Source of the DNA: Alphaproteobacteria bacterium
Lineage (GTDB): Bacteria > Pseudomonadota > Alphaproteobacteria > Rhizobiales > Aestuariivirgaceae
Reading direction: 5' to 3'
Assembly (NCBI GenBank): GCA_024639035.1
Contig: JAHEJE010000154.1
Location: 1 to 7,193, forward strand
Length of the DNA: 7,193 bases
Below, one piece after another: positions 1 to 6,712 of this stretch. Within the stretch, counting starts at the first letter, position 1. Every line of letters begins with the position of its first letter. The notes beneath the pieces are model-generated. The model saw nothing but the letters and a program-made list of their open reading frames with translations. It did no database searches and was not told the origin of the DNA. Made by a program: the position numbers and the translations under genes.

Positions 1-356
1 CCGGCGGCAAATTTGCGGATTCCGGACAGGTTATAGTAGGCCTCGGCGTAATCGGGCTTGAGGGCGATGGCCTTGCGGTAACTCTTCACCGCCTCCTCAA
101 GCCGCCCCGCCCCGCCCAGTATCGTCGCCAGATTATGGTGCATGGCGCTGTGGCCGGGCATCCGCACGATCGCCTTCCTGACAAGTCCGGCGCAGTCTTG
201 CGCGTCGCCGCCAAGGTGCCAGTCGGCCAGCCCGAGAAAATGCAGGGCGTTCGCATCCTGTGGTCTGGACTTGAGCACTTCGCGGCAGCCTGCCGCAGCC
301 TCGACATAACGCAGGGCTCTCAGATGCTCGGCAATCGATTTGATATCCGCCGTCAT
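1..356 (-). CDS. TPR-repeat protein, N-terminal part (possible TPR-sulfotransferase)
   Basis: The gene is cut by the left window edge, so only 118 N-terminal residues are visible. After a degenerate first helix pair (about residues 4-35), two good tetratricopeptide repeats follow at about 36-68 and 70-103. The second has the classic pattern (NLATILGGAGRLEEAVKSYR, then KAIALKPDY). A third repeat starts at 104 with AEAYYNLSGIRKF. TPRs are protein-interaction scaffolds. From memory, a repeat ending in YNL...KF resembles proteins in which TPRs precede a sulfotransferase domain, but that domain would lie outside the window, so this is only a suggestion. The start is uncertain: ATG at 356 gives the usual beginning, while an in-frame GTG at 389 would add 11 residues. 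The gene lies 51 bases downstream of trmL on the same strand, so co-transcription is likely. There is no signal peptide in the visible part. Confidence 0.8.
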   Translation of the reverse strand, partial: MTADIKSIAEHLRALRYVEAAAGCREVLKSRPQDANALHFLGLADWHLGGDAQDCAGLVRKAIVRMPGHSAMHHNLATILGGAGRLEEAVKSYRKAIALKPDYAEAYYNLSGIRKFAA

Positions 357-400
357 CGCCGGAATCTGCCCGACGGGCCGGATTCGCACAAGCCGCTCAT
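353..400 (-). other. Possible 15-codon leader frame coupled to the TPR gene
   Basis: A short frame begins with ATG at 400 (minus strand), right after a purine-rich AGGGG (408-404) that overlaps the trmL stop. It runs 15 codons and ends in TGA at 355-353. That stop overlaps the ATG of the TPR gene as ATGA, the arrangement often seen in translational coupling. It may be chance in GC-rich DNA. The peptide (MSGLCESGPSGRFRR) resembles nothing I know. Confidence 0.2.
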
Positions 401-407
401 TCGCCCC

Positions 408-851
408 TCAGCGCAACTGCCGCACCGCCTCGCCGGTGATCATCGCACATGACATCGCAATGTTCAGCGACCGCATACCGGGTTGCATGGCAATGGCGAT
501 GTGATGTTTCACGCTGCCGCGCACCGCATCCGGCACACCGGCGCTCTCGCGGCCGAAAATGATGATGTCGTCTCCGCAAAACCGGAAATCGCGGTAGTCC
601 TTGTCCGCTCTCGTCGTTGCCAGCACCAGGCGCTTTGCTTCGGTGCTCGCAACGAACCTGTCCCACGAGACATGGTGGACGATTCGGGCATGGTCGAGAT
701 AATCCATCCCGGCGCGCCGCAGCGCCTTGTCCGACCAGATGAACCCGGTCGGTGCGATGATGTTGACCGCCACCCCCAGACACGCCCCGAGCCGCAGTAT
801 GGTCGCGGTGTTTTGAGGAATATCAGGCTGATAAAGCGCTATTTCGACCAT
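408..851 (-). CDS. trmL: tRNA (cytidine(34)-2'-O)-methyltransferase TrmL
   Basis: A 147-residue SPOUT-class (SpoU family) methyltransferase, close to the usual TrmL length of about 155. TrmL methylates the ribose of the wobble base (C34/U34) of certain leucine tRNAs using S-adenosylmethionine, acting as a cytoplasmic dimer with a trefoil-knot fold. The N-terminus reads MVEIALYQPDIPQN; family motif 1 covers N14 to R20, motif 2 is FGRESAGVP at 99-107, and motif 3 at 124-130 contains P124, R127, S128 and N130, followed by the usual C-terminal EAVRQL. The frame is open back to an ATG at 935, but I chose 851 because family similarity begins there and a GAGGCGGGGCGA purine-rich site precedes it. 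The gene is divergent from petA and lies upstream of the TPR gene. A trmL next to petA is, from memory, common in alphaproteobacteria. Confidence 0.93.
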   Translation of the reverse strand: MVEIALYQPDIPQNTATILRLGACLGVAVNIIAPTGFIWSDKALRRAGMDYLDHARIVHHVSWDRFVASTEAKRLVLATTRADKDYRDFRFCGDDIIIFGRESAGVPDAVRGSVKHHIAIAMQPGMRSLNIAMSCAMITGEAVRQLR

Positions 852-902
852 TTCGCCCCGCCTCGGCAGTTGCCTTTGCGCCCCAACCCTGCAACCATTT
901 GC

Positions 903-933
903 GTCGTTGCATAAGTTGAACCGCAACTGCGAC
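903..933. repeat. Imperfect inverted repeat in the trmL-petA spacer
   Basis: GTCGTTGC (903-910) faces GCAA (923-926) and CGAC (930-933), giving eight pairs with a three-base bulge (927-929) around a 12-base loop. It lies in the 209-base spacer between divergent trmL and petA (852-1060), so it could be an operator or a structure in one leader. Otherwise I see no clear sigma-70-type promoter pair for either gene in this spacer. Confidence 0.25.
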
Positions 934-1045
934 ACTTGATGGCTGGACTTTCTGCACCGGCGATGTCAAAAACGCCAGCGGAATGCGTCAGATGGCCGGC
1001 GCCTGTGCGGGTGGTCGTGAAATTGGGGTGACGCAGCTTCATCGC

Positions 1046-1051
1046 GAAGGG
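1046..1051 (+). promoter_or_regulatory. Ribosome binding site of petA, supports a GTG start
   Basis: GAAGGG lies 9 bases before GTG at 1061 but 18 bases before the in-frame ATG at 1070. The spacing therefore favours GTG as the petA start. Confidence 0.6.
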
Positions 1052-1060
1052 TTGATCATC

Positions 1061-1621
1061 GTGTCCACAATGGAAACTACAGATAGCGAACGGCGCGATT
1101 TCCTGTATATCGCCACCGGCGCCGCGGGAGTTGGCTTTGCCGGTATTTCCGTCTGGCCGTTCATTGACCAGATGAATCCGGATGCCTCGGTGCTTGCCTT
1201 GTCATCCGTCGAGGTCGATATCGGTCCGATTGAAGAGGGCCAGAGCATCACCATCAAGTGGCGCGGCAATCCGGTGATCATCCGCCATCGCACGCCGAAA
1301 GAGATCGAAGACGCCAAAGCCGTTCCGGTCGCCGATCTGCCCGACCCGGCCGCCCGCAACGCCAACGTTGCCGACAGCGCCGATGCCGCCGACGCCAACC
1401 GTGTCGTCGACGGCAATGAAAAATATCTGGTGATGCTCGGTGTGTGCACCCACCTGGGCTGCGTGCCGATTGGCGATGCCGGCGATTTCGGCGGCTGGTT
1501 CTGCCCCTGCCATGGATCGCACTACGACACCGCAGGCCGCATTCGCCTTGGCCCGGCGCCGGAAAACCTGCCGGTACCGCCATTTTCGTATCTGTCCGAT
1601 ACCAAGATCCGCATCGGCTAG
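1061..1621 (+). CDS. petA: Ubiquinol-cytochrome c reductase, Rieske iron-sulfur subunit
   Basis: The 186-residue Rieske subunit of the cytochrome bc1 complex takes one electron from quinol at the Qo site and passes it to cytochrome c1. A twin-arginine motif (RRDFL, 11-15) precedes a single hydrophobic segment at about 16-35 that serves as an uncleaved Tat anchor. The periplasmic head carries both cluster boxes: CTHLGC at 129-134 and CPCHGS at 148-153. By homology the 2Fe-2S ligands are C129, H131, C148 and H151, and C134-C150 form the disulfide. S153 and Y155, which hydrogen-bond the cluster and raise its potential, are present. An Ala/Asp-rich stretch (about 98-115) before box 1 matches the insertion known in alphaproteobacterial Rieske proteins. 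The start is GTG 1061 (ribosome site GAAGGG); ATG 1070 is the alternative. petB follows after 15 bases. The frame is open upstream to 983, but the sequence there is not Rieske-like. Confidence 0.97.
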   Translation: MSTMETTDSERRDFLYIATGAAGVGFAGISVWPFIDQMNPDASVLALSSVEVDIGPIEEGQSITIKWRGNPVIIRHRTPKEIEDAKAVPVADLPDPAARNANVADSADAADANRVVDGNEKYLVMLGVCTHLGCVPIGDAGDFGGWFCPCHGSHYDTAGRIRLGPAPENLPVPPFSYLSDTKIRIG

Positions 1622-1636
1622 GGGGGACCAGCACCA

Positions 1637-2896
1637 ATGAGCGGACACTCGTCATATGAATTCTCAAATCCGGTCGTGAAATGGCTGGATTCGCGCCTGC
1701 CGATCGTCACCATGGTCAAGGCCCAGGCGATGGATTTCCCAACGCCGAAGAACCTGAATTACTGGTGGACCTTCGGCGGCATTCTGGCCACGATGCTGGT
1801 GATACAGCTCATCACCGGCATCGTTCTGGTGATGCATTACACCCCCCACGTCGATATGGCATTCGACAGCGTCGAGCATATCCGCCGCGACGTGAACTAC
1901 GGCAACATCATTCAGAAACTGCACGCCAACGGCGCCTCGTTCTTCTTCATCGCTGTTTATATCCACATGTTCCGCGGCCTTTACTACGGTTCCTACAAGG
2001 CGCCGCGCGAGGTGCTGTGGATGATCGGTGTGGCGATCTTCCTGGCGATGATGGCAACCGGGTTCATGGGCTATGTCCTTCCCTGGGGCCAGATGAGCTT
2101 CTGGGGCGCCAAGGTGATCACCAACCTGTTCTCTGCCATACCGTTCTTCGGCGAGGCCATCGTGACCTGGCTGTGGGGCGGCTTCTCGGTCGACAACGCC
2201 ACCCTGCAACGCTTCTTTTCGCTGCACTATCTGCTGCCGTTCGTGCTCTGCGCCCTGGTGTTCCTGCATGTCTGGGCCCTGCATGTTTCCGGCAACGGCA
2301 ATCCGGTCGGCGTCGAGGTCAAATCCGGTCAGGATACGGTCTCGTTCCATCCCTACTACACCATGAAGGATCTGTTCGCGATCCTGGTGTTCCTGCTGTT
2401 CTTGTTCGGTTTCGTCTTCTTCTCGCCGGATTACCTCGGTCATCCGATCAACTATGTCGAAGCCAACCCGCTGGTGACGCCGGCCCACATCGTGCCTGAG
2501 TGGTACTATCTGCCCTTCTACGCCATTCTGCGGTCGATCCCGGACAAGCTGCTTGGCGTCGTCGCCATGTTCGCATCGATCCTGATCCTGTTTATCCTGC
2601 CCTGGCTCGACACCTCCAAAGTGCGCTCGGCGACATACCGGCCGCGCTACCGCCAGCTGTTCTGGATCCTGGTCGTGGTCTGCCTCGGCCTTGGTGTCTG
2701 CGGTGCCCAGCCTGCCGAGGGCGGCTGGGTGATTGCCTCGCGTATTCTGACCGCCTGGTACTTCCTCCACTTCCTCGTGTTCCTGCCGCTGTTGGGGCTT
2801 TTTGAGACACCCAAGCCGCTGCCCTCGTCGATCTCGGAGTCGGTGCTGGCCAAGCAAGCTGCGAAATCGACCGCAGCAGCGCAACCGGCTGAATGA
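1637..2896 (+). CDS. petB: Ubiquinol-cytochrome c reductase, cytochrome b subunit
   Basis: The 419-residue, eight-helix inner-membrane core of the bc1 complex carries hemes bL and bH and the Qo and Qi quinone sites. The heme ligands appear as two His pairs 14 residues apart: H96/H110 and H197/H211. The PEWY motif of the Qo site is at 287-290, the cd-loop region GYVLPWGQMSFWGAKVITN at 145-163, and the Qi residues H216, K244 and D245 are in place. The length fits stand-alone alphaproteobacterial cytochrome b; it is not fused to cytochrome c1 as in some bradyrhizobia. GGGGGGA (1621-1627), overlapping the petA stop, is a strong ribosome site 9 bases before ATG. One oddity: where relatives usually read GW-x-x-R-Y before the first ligand His, this protein has N90, Q93 and K94, so the conserved Arg beside heme bL (R94 in Rhodobacter) is Gln. 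Everything else looks functional. Confidence 0.98.
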   Translation: MSGHSSYEFSNPVVKWLDSRLPIVTMVKAQAMDFPTPKNLNYWWTFGGILATMLVIQLITGIVLVMHYTPHVDMAFDSVEHIRRDVNYGNIIQKLHANGASFFFIAVYIHMFRGLYYGSYKAPREVLWMIGVAIFLAMMATGFMGYVLPWGQMSFWGAKVITNLFSAIPFFGEAIVTWLWGGFSVDNATLQRFFSLHYLLPFVLCALVFLHVWALHVSGNGNPVGVEVKSGQDTVSFHPYYTMKDLFAILVFLLFLFGFVFFSPDYLGHPINYVEANPLVTPAHIVPEWYYLPFYAILRSIPDKLLGVVAMFASILILFILPWLDTSKVRSATYRPRYRQLFWILVVVCLGLGVCGAQPAEGGWVIASRILTAWYFLHFLVFLPLLGLFETPKPLPSSISESVLAKQAAKSTAAAQPAE

Positions 2897-2906
2897 GGGT
2901 GAGGCA

Positions 2907-3749
2907 ATGAGCAAGACAATGAACAAGATCGTAAAATTCCTCACCACAGCCGCTCTGGCGACAACCCTTGCCAGCGGCATCACGTTGGCCGCCGGCGGCG
3001 GGAACAAACTTGCCAAGGATATCGACTTCTCCTTTGAGGGTATCTTCGGCAAGTACGACCGCGCCCAGCTTCAGCGCGGTTATCTCGTCTACAAGGAAGT
3101 CTGCGCCGCCTGCCATTCGATGCGGCTGGTGTCGTTCCGCAACCTGTCGCAGCCCGGCGGTCCGGAGTTTAGCGAAGAACAGGTCAAGGCCATCGCGGCA
3201 GGTTTCGAGGTCACCGACGGCCCGAACGAGGATGGCGAGATGTTCCAGCGCCCCGCGGTGCCGGCCGATCGCTTCCCCAGCCCGTTCGCCAACGTCGAGG
3301 CAGCGACTTCCGCCAACGGTGGCGCCTATCCGCCTGATTTGTCGCTTGTCACCAAGTCGCGCGAAGGCTGGCATTTCCCCTGGTACGTCTCGCCGTTCAT
3401 CAAGCTGGTGAAGGGTGGCGGCGGCGCCGAGTACGTCTATTCCCTGCTCATCGGTTATGAAGATCCGCCGCACGGCGAGGAGAAGGAAGGGTTGCACTAC
3501 AATCCATACTTCTCCACCCAATGGCTGGCCATGCCCAACCCGCTGAACGAGGACGCGGTCGAATACGCCGACGGCACCAAGGCCAGCGTCGATCAGATGG
3601 CGCGCGACGTTTCGGCCTTCATGGCCTGGGCGTCCGAGCCCAAGATGGAAGAGCGTAAGCGCACCGGCTTCTTCATCATGATCTATCTCGGCATCCTCAG
3701 CGTGCTGATGTTCCTGGTCAAAAAGAAGATCTGGCGCGACCTGCACTGA
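2907..3749 (+). CDS. petC: Ubiquinol-cytochrome c reductase, cytochrome c1 subunit
   Basis: The 280-residue c-type cytochrome takes electrons from the Rieske protein and reduces soluble or membrane cytochrome c. A Sec signal peptide covers about residues 1-29 (K7 and K10, hydrophobic core FLTTAALATTLASGITLA, likely cleavage near AAG). The heme attachment motif CAACH is at 66-70. The probable axial Met is M209 in WLAMPNPL, and the YPPDLSL and REGWHFPWYVSPF signatures of cytochrome c1 are present. A C-terminal membrane anchor (about 254-271) ends in the basic tail KKKIWRD, the usual topology. I chose ATG 2907 because GAGGG (2895-2899), overlapping the petB stop, sits 7 bases upstream and the signal peptide starts there; the frame is open farther back, inside petB. 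It is the last gene of the operon. A second possible start, ATG at codon 5, would shorten the signal peptide slightly. Confidence 0.97.
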   Translation: MSKTMNKIVKFLTTAALATTLASGITLAAGGGNKLAKDIDFSFEGIFGKYDRAQLQRGYLVYKEVCAACHSMRLVSFRNLSQPGGPEFSEEQVKAIAAGFEVTDGPNEDGEMFQRPAVPADRFPSPFANVEAATSANGGAYPPDLSLVTKSREGWHFPWYVSPFIKLVKGGGGAEYVYSLLIGYEDPPHGEEKEGLHYNPYFSTQWLAMPNPLNEDAVEYADGTKASVDQMARDVSAFMAWASEPKMEERKRTGFFIMIYLGILSVLMFLVKKKIWRDLH

Positions 3750-3759
3750 TGCAGGCGCC
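3733..3759 (+). other. Hairpin enclosing the petC stop codon
   Basis: CCTGCA (3740-3745) pairs with TGCAGG (3750-3755) around a CTGA loop that contains the stop TGA (3747-3749). Outside a 3-base bulge (3737-3739), GGCG (3733-3736) pairs with CGCC (3756-3759). It could protect the 3' end of the pet message, or be chance. Confidence 0.3.
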
Positions 3760-3778
3760 TATTCATTGACGCAATTTC

Positions 3779-3806
3779 AGGGCCCGGATCAGCACGACCG
3801 GGCCCT
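3779..3806 (+). terminator. Terminator-like hairpin after petC
   Basis: A perfect 9-base-pair stem, AGGGCCCGG (3779-3787) with CCGGGCCCT (3798-3806), closes a 10-base loop. It lies 29 bases after the petC stop and 24 bases before mtnP. There is no true T-run behind it (TTATCCATT), so it may be a weak terminator, an attenuator that separates mtnP expression from the pet operon, or an RNA 3'-end stabiliser. Confidence 0.6.
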
Positions 3807-3830
3807 TATCCATTCAACCGGCAGGGTCGC

Positions 3831-4706
3831 ATGACTAAATCTGTTCTCGGCATCATCGGCGGATCGGGCCTGTATGACATCGATATGGAGGATGCCGAGT
3901 GGGTGACGGCAAGCAGTCCTTGGGGTGAGCCCTCCGACCAGCTTCGTATCGGCACCATCGCCGGCACCTCGGTGGCCTTCCTGCCGCGCCACGGCCGCGG
4001 CCACCGCATCCCGCCGTCGCAGATCAACTACCGCGCCAACATCGACGCCCTGAAACGCGCCGGCGTCACCGATCTGGTTTCGGTCTCCGCCTGCGGCTCG
4101 TTCCGCGAACACCTGCCGCCGGGCACCTTCGTCATTGTCGACCAGTTCATCGACCGCACCTTCGCCCGCGACAAAAGCTTCTTTGGAACCGGCTGCGTTG
4201 CTCATGTCTCGATTGCCGAACCGGTCAGCCCGGGGCTTGCAGAGCGCATCGAAGCGGCCGCCAGAGCCGAGGACATCGCTCACCACGTTGGCGGCACCTA
4301 CCTCGCCATGGAAGGCCCGCAGTTCTCCTCGATCGCTGAAAGCCACATGTACCGCGCCTGGGGCTGCGACGTCATCGGCATGACCAACATGCCCGAAGCC
4401 AAACTGGCACGCGAGGCGGAACTCTGCTATGCGACCATCGCCATGGTCACCGATTTCGACAGCTGGCACGACGAGCACGGCAGTGTCGATATCACCGCCA
4501 TCCTCGATGTGATGCGCGCCAACACCGGCAACGCCCGCCGCCTCATCACCCGCCTGGCCGCCGACTTCCCGGCCGACCACCCCCCCTGCCCCATCGGCTC
4601 CGACAAGGCCCTGGAATACGCCATCATCACCACACCCGAATCCCGCGACCACGCCCTCCTGGCAAAACTCGACGCGGTCGCCGGGCGGGTGCTATATCAC
4701 GAGTAG
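3831..4706 (+). CDS. mtnP: S-methyl-5'-thioadenosine phosphorylase
   Basis: The 291-residue cytoplasmic enzyme, of usual family length, cleaves 5'-methylthioadenosine with phosphate to adenine and 5-methylthioribose-1-phosphate, recovering the by-product of polyamine and related S-adenosylmethionine-using pathways. It belongs to the trimeric purine nucleoside phosphorylase (PNP/MTAP) superfamily. Visible signatures are GGSGLY at 10-15, the phosphate-binding PRHGRGH at 52-58, SVSACGS at 84-90, MEGPQFSS at 160-167, and GMTNMPEAKLARE at 183-195. D208 and D210 in TDFD match the two Asp that bind the adenine amino group in human MTAP, which favours MTA over inosine/guanosine substrates. The start ATG 3831 has AGGG (3823-3826) only 4 bases upstream. 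It follows petC behind a hairpin, so it may have partly separate expression. In several relatives an adenine phosphoribosyltransferase gene lies nearby; none is seen here. It converges with the next gene. Confidence 0.96.
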   Translation: MTKSVLGIIGGSGLYDIDMEDAEWVTASSPWGEPSDQLRIGTIAGTSVAFLPRHGRGHRIPPSQINYRANIDALKRAGVTDLVSVSACGSFREHLPPGTFVIVDQFIDRTFARDKSFFGTGCVAHVSIAEPVSPGLAERIEAAARAEDIAHHVGGTYLAMEGPQFSSIAESHMYRAWGCDVIGMTNMPEAKLAREAELCYATIAMVTDFDSWHDEHGSVDITAILDVMRANTGNARRLITRLAADFPADHPPCPIGSDKALEYAIITTPESRDHALLAKLDAVAGRVLYHE

Positions 4707-4766
4707 GCGGACCAACGGGCCGAAAGCTCCAACGCTATGCTGCCGGCGTCTGGCAAACCAGTCAAC

Positions 4767-4798
4767 GCGGCCGTCAACTGCAAAGATTCCGCGGCCGT
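4767..4798. repeat. Repeated GCGGCCGT at the convergent gene ends
   Basis: GCGGCCGT occurs at 4767-4774 and 4791-4798, across the end of the minus-strand gene whose stop is at 4774-4776. Because CGGCCG is its own complement, the two copies can pair (6 bp, 18-base loop), making a possible but weak bidirectional 3'-end structure between the convergent genes. There is no T-run on either side. Confidence 0.2.
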
Positions 4799-6618
4799 GC
4801 CGCAGTCTCAACCGCGACGTTGAAGTGCTCGCGCGTTCGATGCTTGGGTTGAGCGGTTTTCAGATGAGACCATATCTCGTCCGGCTCAGCGCCAAGCTTG
4901 ATCAGTGTGTGAATGGTCAAGTCCCAGTGACTACCAAAAAGCATCGCCTTGCCAGCATGAATTCGGGCATACAGCATATCGATGCCCTCTCGTCCTTCAG
5001 GCCCAATGCGGCACAGCGCAATCATCGCGCTCTTGTAGGCATGTATCTTGGCTTGCCTGTCCTTGTCTCCCAAATCAATCTCGGCAACCTCGTCAAGCAC
5101 TCGAAATATGACCGGAATCGTTTCAACACCAAATGCAGACAGCCTGGTCAAGAGTAAATGGAACTTCAGGTAGAGTTTTGGAGAGCCGGCGATTTCGAGC
5201 AGCATTGCCTTGTGTGGAAGTACGGCAACGTCTGGCAATCTTGGCACCACAGAAACCAACGCATGGAAGTCCTGCCGTTGACTGATGCGTCCGTCTTTCC
5301 GCTGTAGATCTGCAAGCTCGGACAGCCGGCTGAACAGGTCATCGGCAAACTGTGCAGTCAACTGCGAATGATCGACGACAAGCGAGAATGTCGAATGGGC
5401 ATTCGGCGATGTTGCCGGCACGCGCCTGTCCCTGAATATCTCCAAAGCCAGCTCTGCATCTTCAACGGATCTGTCCAGCACCGAACCGGCCCGCTTCAGA
5501 AAACGCGATATCAGTTCAAGGTCATTGTCGGCAATCACGCCCGGCTGACGCAGGATCCGGGCAATTGTATCATTGACCTTCAAATTTCGCTTAGCCTCGG
5601 ATATTCTGAGGTTTAGGCCCAGAACATCCTCAAGAAACGGTTGTATTGGGGGCGTCGGCCGAAAGCGTTTCGCCGCACCGGAAACCGCTGTGCGTCGCAG
5701 CAAAGCCGGCGACAATTTCCGCAGTTGTTTTGAGTCTGTATATGTCGGTATCAGGATTGGATAGAGTTCCTTTGTCGTCGTTCCCGTGAGGCGATAGCGT
5801 TCGACAAGCCTGCCATTCTCACGCAAAAAGAACTTCAGGCGGCTTGCGCTGACAGTGTCAACGAATGGATTGAGACCAGCTGAAAGCACTGTTTCGCCAA
5901 CCTTGATTTCACCAATCGCCAAGACAGCGTCAGCCTCAGAAAGTGAAGCCGGTTCTGAGACGACACAATCGCCACTCGAAATCATCAGGCGCAGCATGTC
6001 AGCAGGCTGAAGACCCTGTACTGTTGTCTTCTCGCTCTGAAACTCAATGCGATTGATCGAATTTCTGAGTTCGATGTCTGGACACGCTGGACGCTGCTCG
6101 AGATAGAAGAGCTTCCCGGTCAGAGTTTCCAACTGGGCGGGAAGAGGCGCTGGCGCGTTGATCATCAGAACCCGTGACGGCCTGCCGGCAAGCAAGACCC
6201 GTTGACAGAGGTCGTCGCACTCGTGATCCCGGCTGCGCTGTGACGTTGTAACGACAGCCAGAGTGCCGATGACGACAGGCTGACTGACTTCATTGCGGTC
6301 ATCAGCGATGAGCTCTTGGGCAATATTGTTCAGACGCTGGTTCTCGATTGCCGGCAGCACAGCTAGAAGCCCGAGACCGACAACACCGCCAAGCGGCCAA
6401 AACCGAACGCCAATCAGACCCAGGCCAAAATGCGCCAAACGTGCCAATAACAAGAACAGAAACAAAGTTGGAATTGACGCCGGTATCAACACCAACGGCG
6501 CACCTATGAACGTCCACAGCACGACCGTAGCCAAGTCCGCAACAATCGGCGAAAGACAGAAAGCCGCCGATATGCCCAGAACAATCAAAATCAAATCGTA
6601 GTTGCTTATGTTTCGCAT
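4774..6618 (-). CDS. Uncharacterised membrane-anchored protein, 614 aa
   Basis: I do not recognise this protein. The N-terminus is hydrophobic, with likely membrane helices at about 8-25, 28-60 (long, probably two) and 72-90. The remaining 520 residues are soluble. If they are outside the cytoplasm, the four cysteines C134, C138 (CDDLC), C179 and C218 could form two disulfides; apart from C21, the only others are C536 and C613. Residues 115-295 look like a mixed alpha/beta domain, for example VVIGTLAVVTTSQ and RVLMINAPAP. From about 330 to the end the protein is rich in amphipathic helices, perhaps an alpha-solenoid of irregular repeats. No catalytic motif is evident. ATG 6618 has no good ribosome site, but the first membrane helix follows it directly. 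It converges with mtnP (67 bases apart) and diverges from the HEPN-like gene. Codon use is visibly less GC-rich than in the pet genes, suggesting acquired or fast-changing DNA. That it is a real gene is nearly certain from its long intact frame and ordered topology. Confidence 0.85.
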   Translation of the reverse strand: MRNISNYDLILIVLGISAAFCLSPIVADLATVVLWTFIGAPLVLIPASIPTLFLFLLLARLAHFGLGLIGVRFWPLGGVVGLGLLAVLPAIENQRLNNIAQELIADDRNEVSQPVVIGTLAVVTTSQRSRDHECDDLCQRVLLAGRPSRVLMINAPAPLPAQLETLTGKLFYLEQRPACPDIELRNSINRIEFQSEKTTVQGLQPADMLRLMISSGDCVVSEPASLSEADAVLAIGEIKVGETVLSAGLNPFVDTVSASRLKFFLRENGRLVERYRLTGTTTKELYPILIPTYTDSKQLRKLSPALLRRTAVSGAAKRFRPTPPIQPFLEDVLGLNLRISEAKRNLKVNDTIARILRQPGVIADNDLELISRFLKRAGSVLDRSVEDAELALEIFRDRRVPATSPNAHSTFSLVVDHSQLTAQFADDLFSRLSELADLQRKDGRISQRQDFHALVSVVPRLPDVAVLPHKAMLLEIAGSPKLYLKFHLLLTRLSAFGVETIPVIFRVLDEVAEIDLGDKDRQAKIHAYKSAMIALCRIGPEGREGIDMLYARIHAGKAMLFGSHWDLTIHTLIKLGAEPDEIWSHLKTAQPKHRTREHFNVAVETAARPRNLCS

Positions 6619-6623
6619 TCGAA

Positions 6624-6652
6624 TTGACCAGCATCATTTCGGTAAATATTAA
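6624..6652 (+). promoter_or_regulatory. Candidate sigma-70 promoter for the HEPN-like gene
   Basis: TTGACC (6624-6629) and TATTAA (6647-6652) are separated by exactly 17 bases, in a spacer with 32% G+C (6601-6720). Transcription would begin near 6660, giving a leader of about 50 bases to ATG 6713. A second, weaker pair is ACTACA (6662-6667) with TATAAA (6685-6690), also 17 apart. I find no clear promoter pair for the divergent minus-strand gene. Confidence 0.5.
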
Positions 6653-6679
6653 TAAAGTGAAACTACAACAGAATATTAA
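6645..6679. repeat. Two copies of AATATTAA in the divergent spacer
   Basis: AATATTAA occurs at 6645-6652 and 6672-6679, 27 bases apart. The first copy overlaps the candidate -10 element. The core AATATT is palindromic, so this could be a pair of regulator sites, but such words are common by chance in AT-rich DNA. Confidence 0.2.
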
Positions 6680-6712
6680 CAATCTATAAATCGGTGTAGC
6701 TTACTAACGAGG

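Noticed and set aside
852..935. Upstream extension of trmL to ATG 935
   Set aside because: The extra 28 residues are not part of the TrmL fold, and a purine-rich ribosome site stands directly before ATG 851.
964..969. Perfect TTGACA on the minus strand upstream of trmL as a -35 element
   Set aside because: No acceptable -10 element lies 15-20 bases downstream, so I did not call a promoter.
983..1060. Upstream extension of petA to ATG 983
   Set aside because: The added 26 residues do not resemble Rieske N-termini and would push the twin-arginine motif too far inside. GAAGGG fits GTG 1061.
1664..3052. Long antisense open frame of 462 codons opposite petB, and a 384-codon one at 2592-3746 opposite petB/petC
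   Set aside because: Rich in Arg, His, Gln, Glu and Asp with no domain pattern. They are the expected complement-strand shadows of GC-rich cytochrome genes with strong third-position bias.
3789..4652. Antisense open frame of 287 codons opposite mtnP
   Set aside because: Glycine/valine/alanine/aspartate-rich composition typical of a shadow frame. mtnP on the plus strand has all its family motifs.
4741..4755. Short TGCC...GGCA hairpin after mtnP as terminator
   Set aside because: The stem is only about six pairs including one G-T, with a 3-base loop and no T-run.
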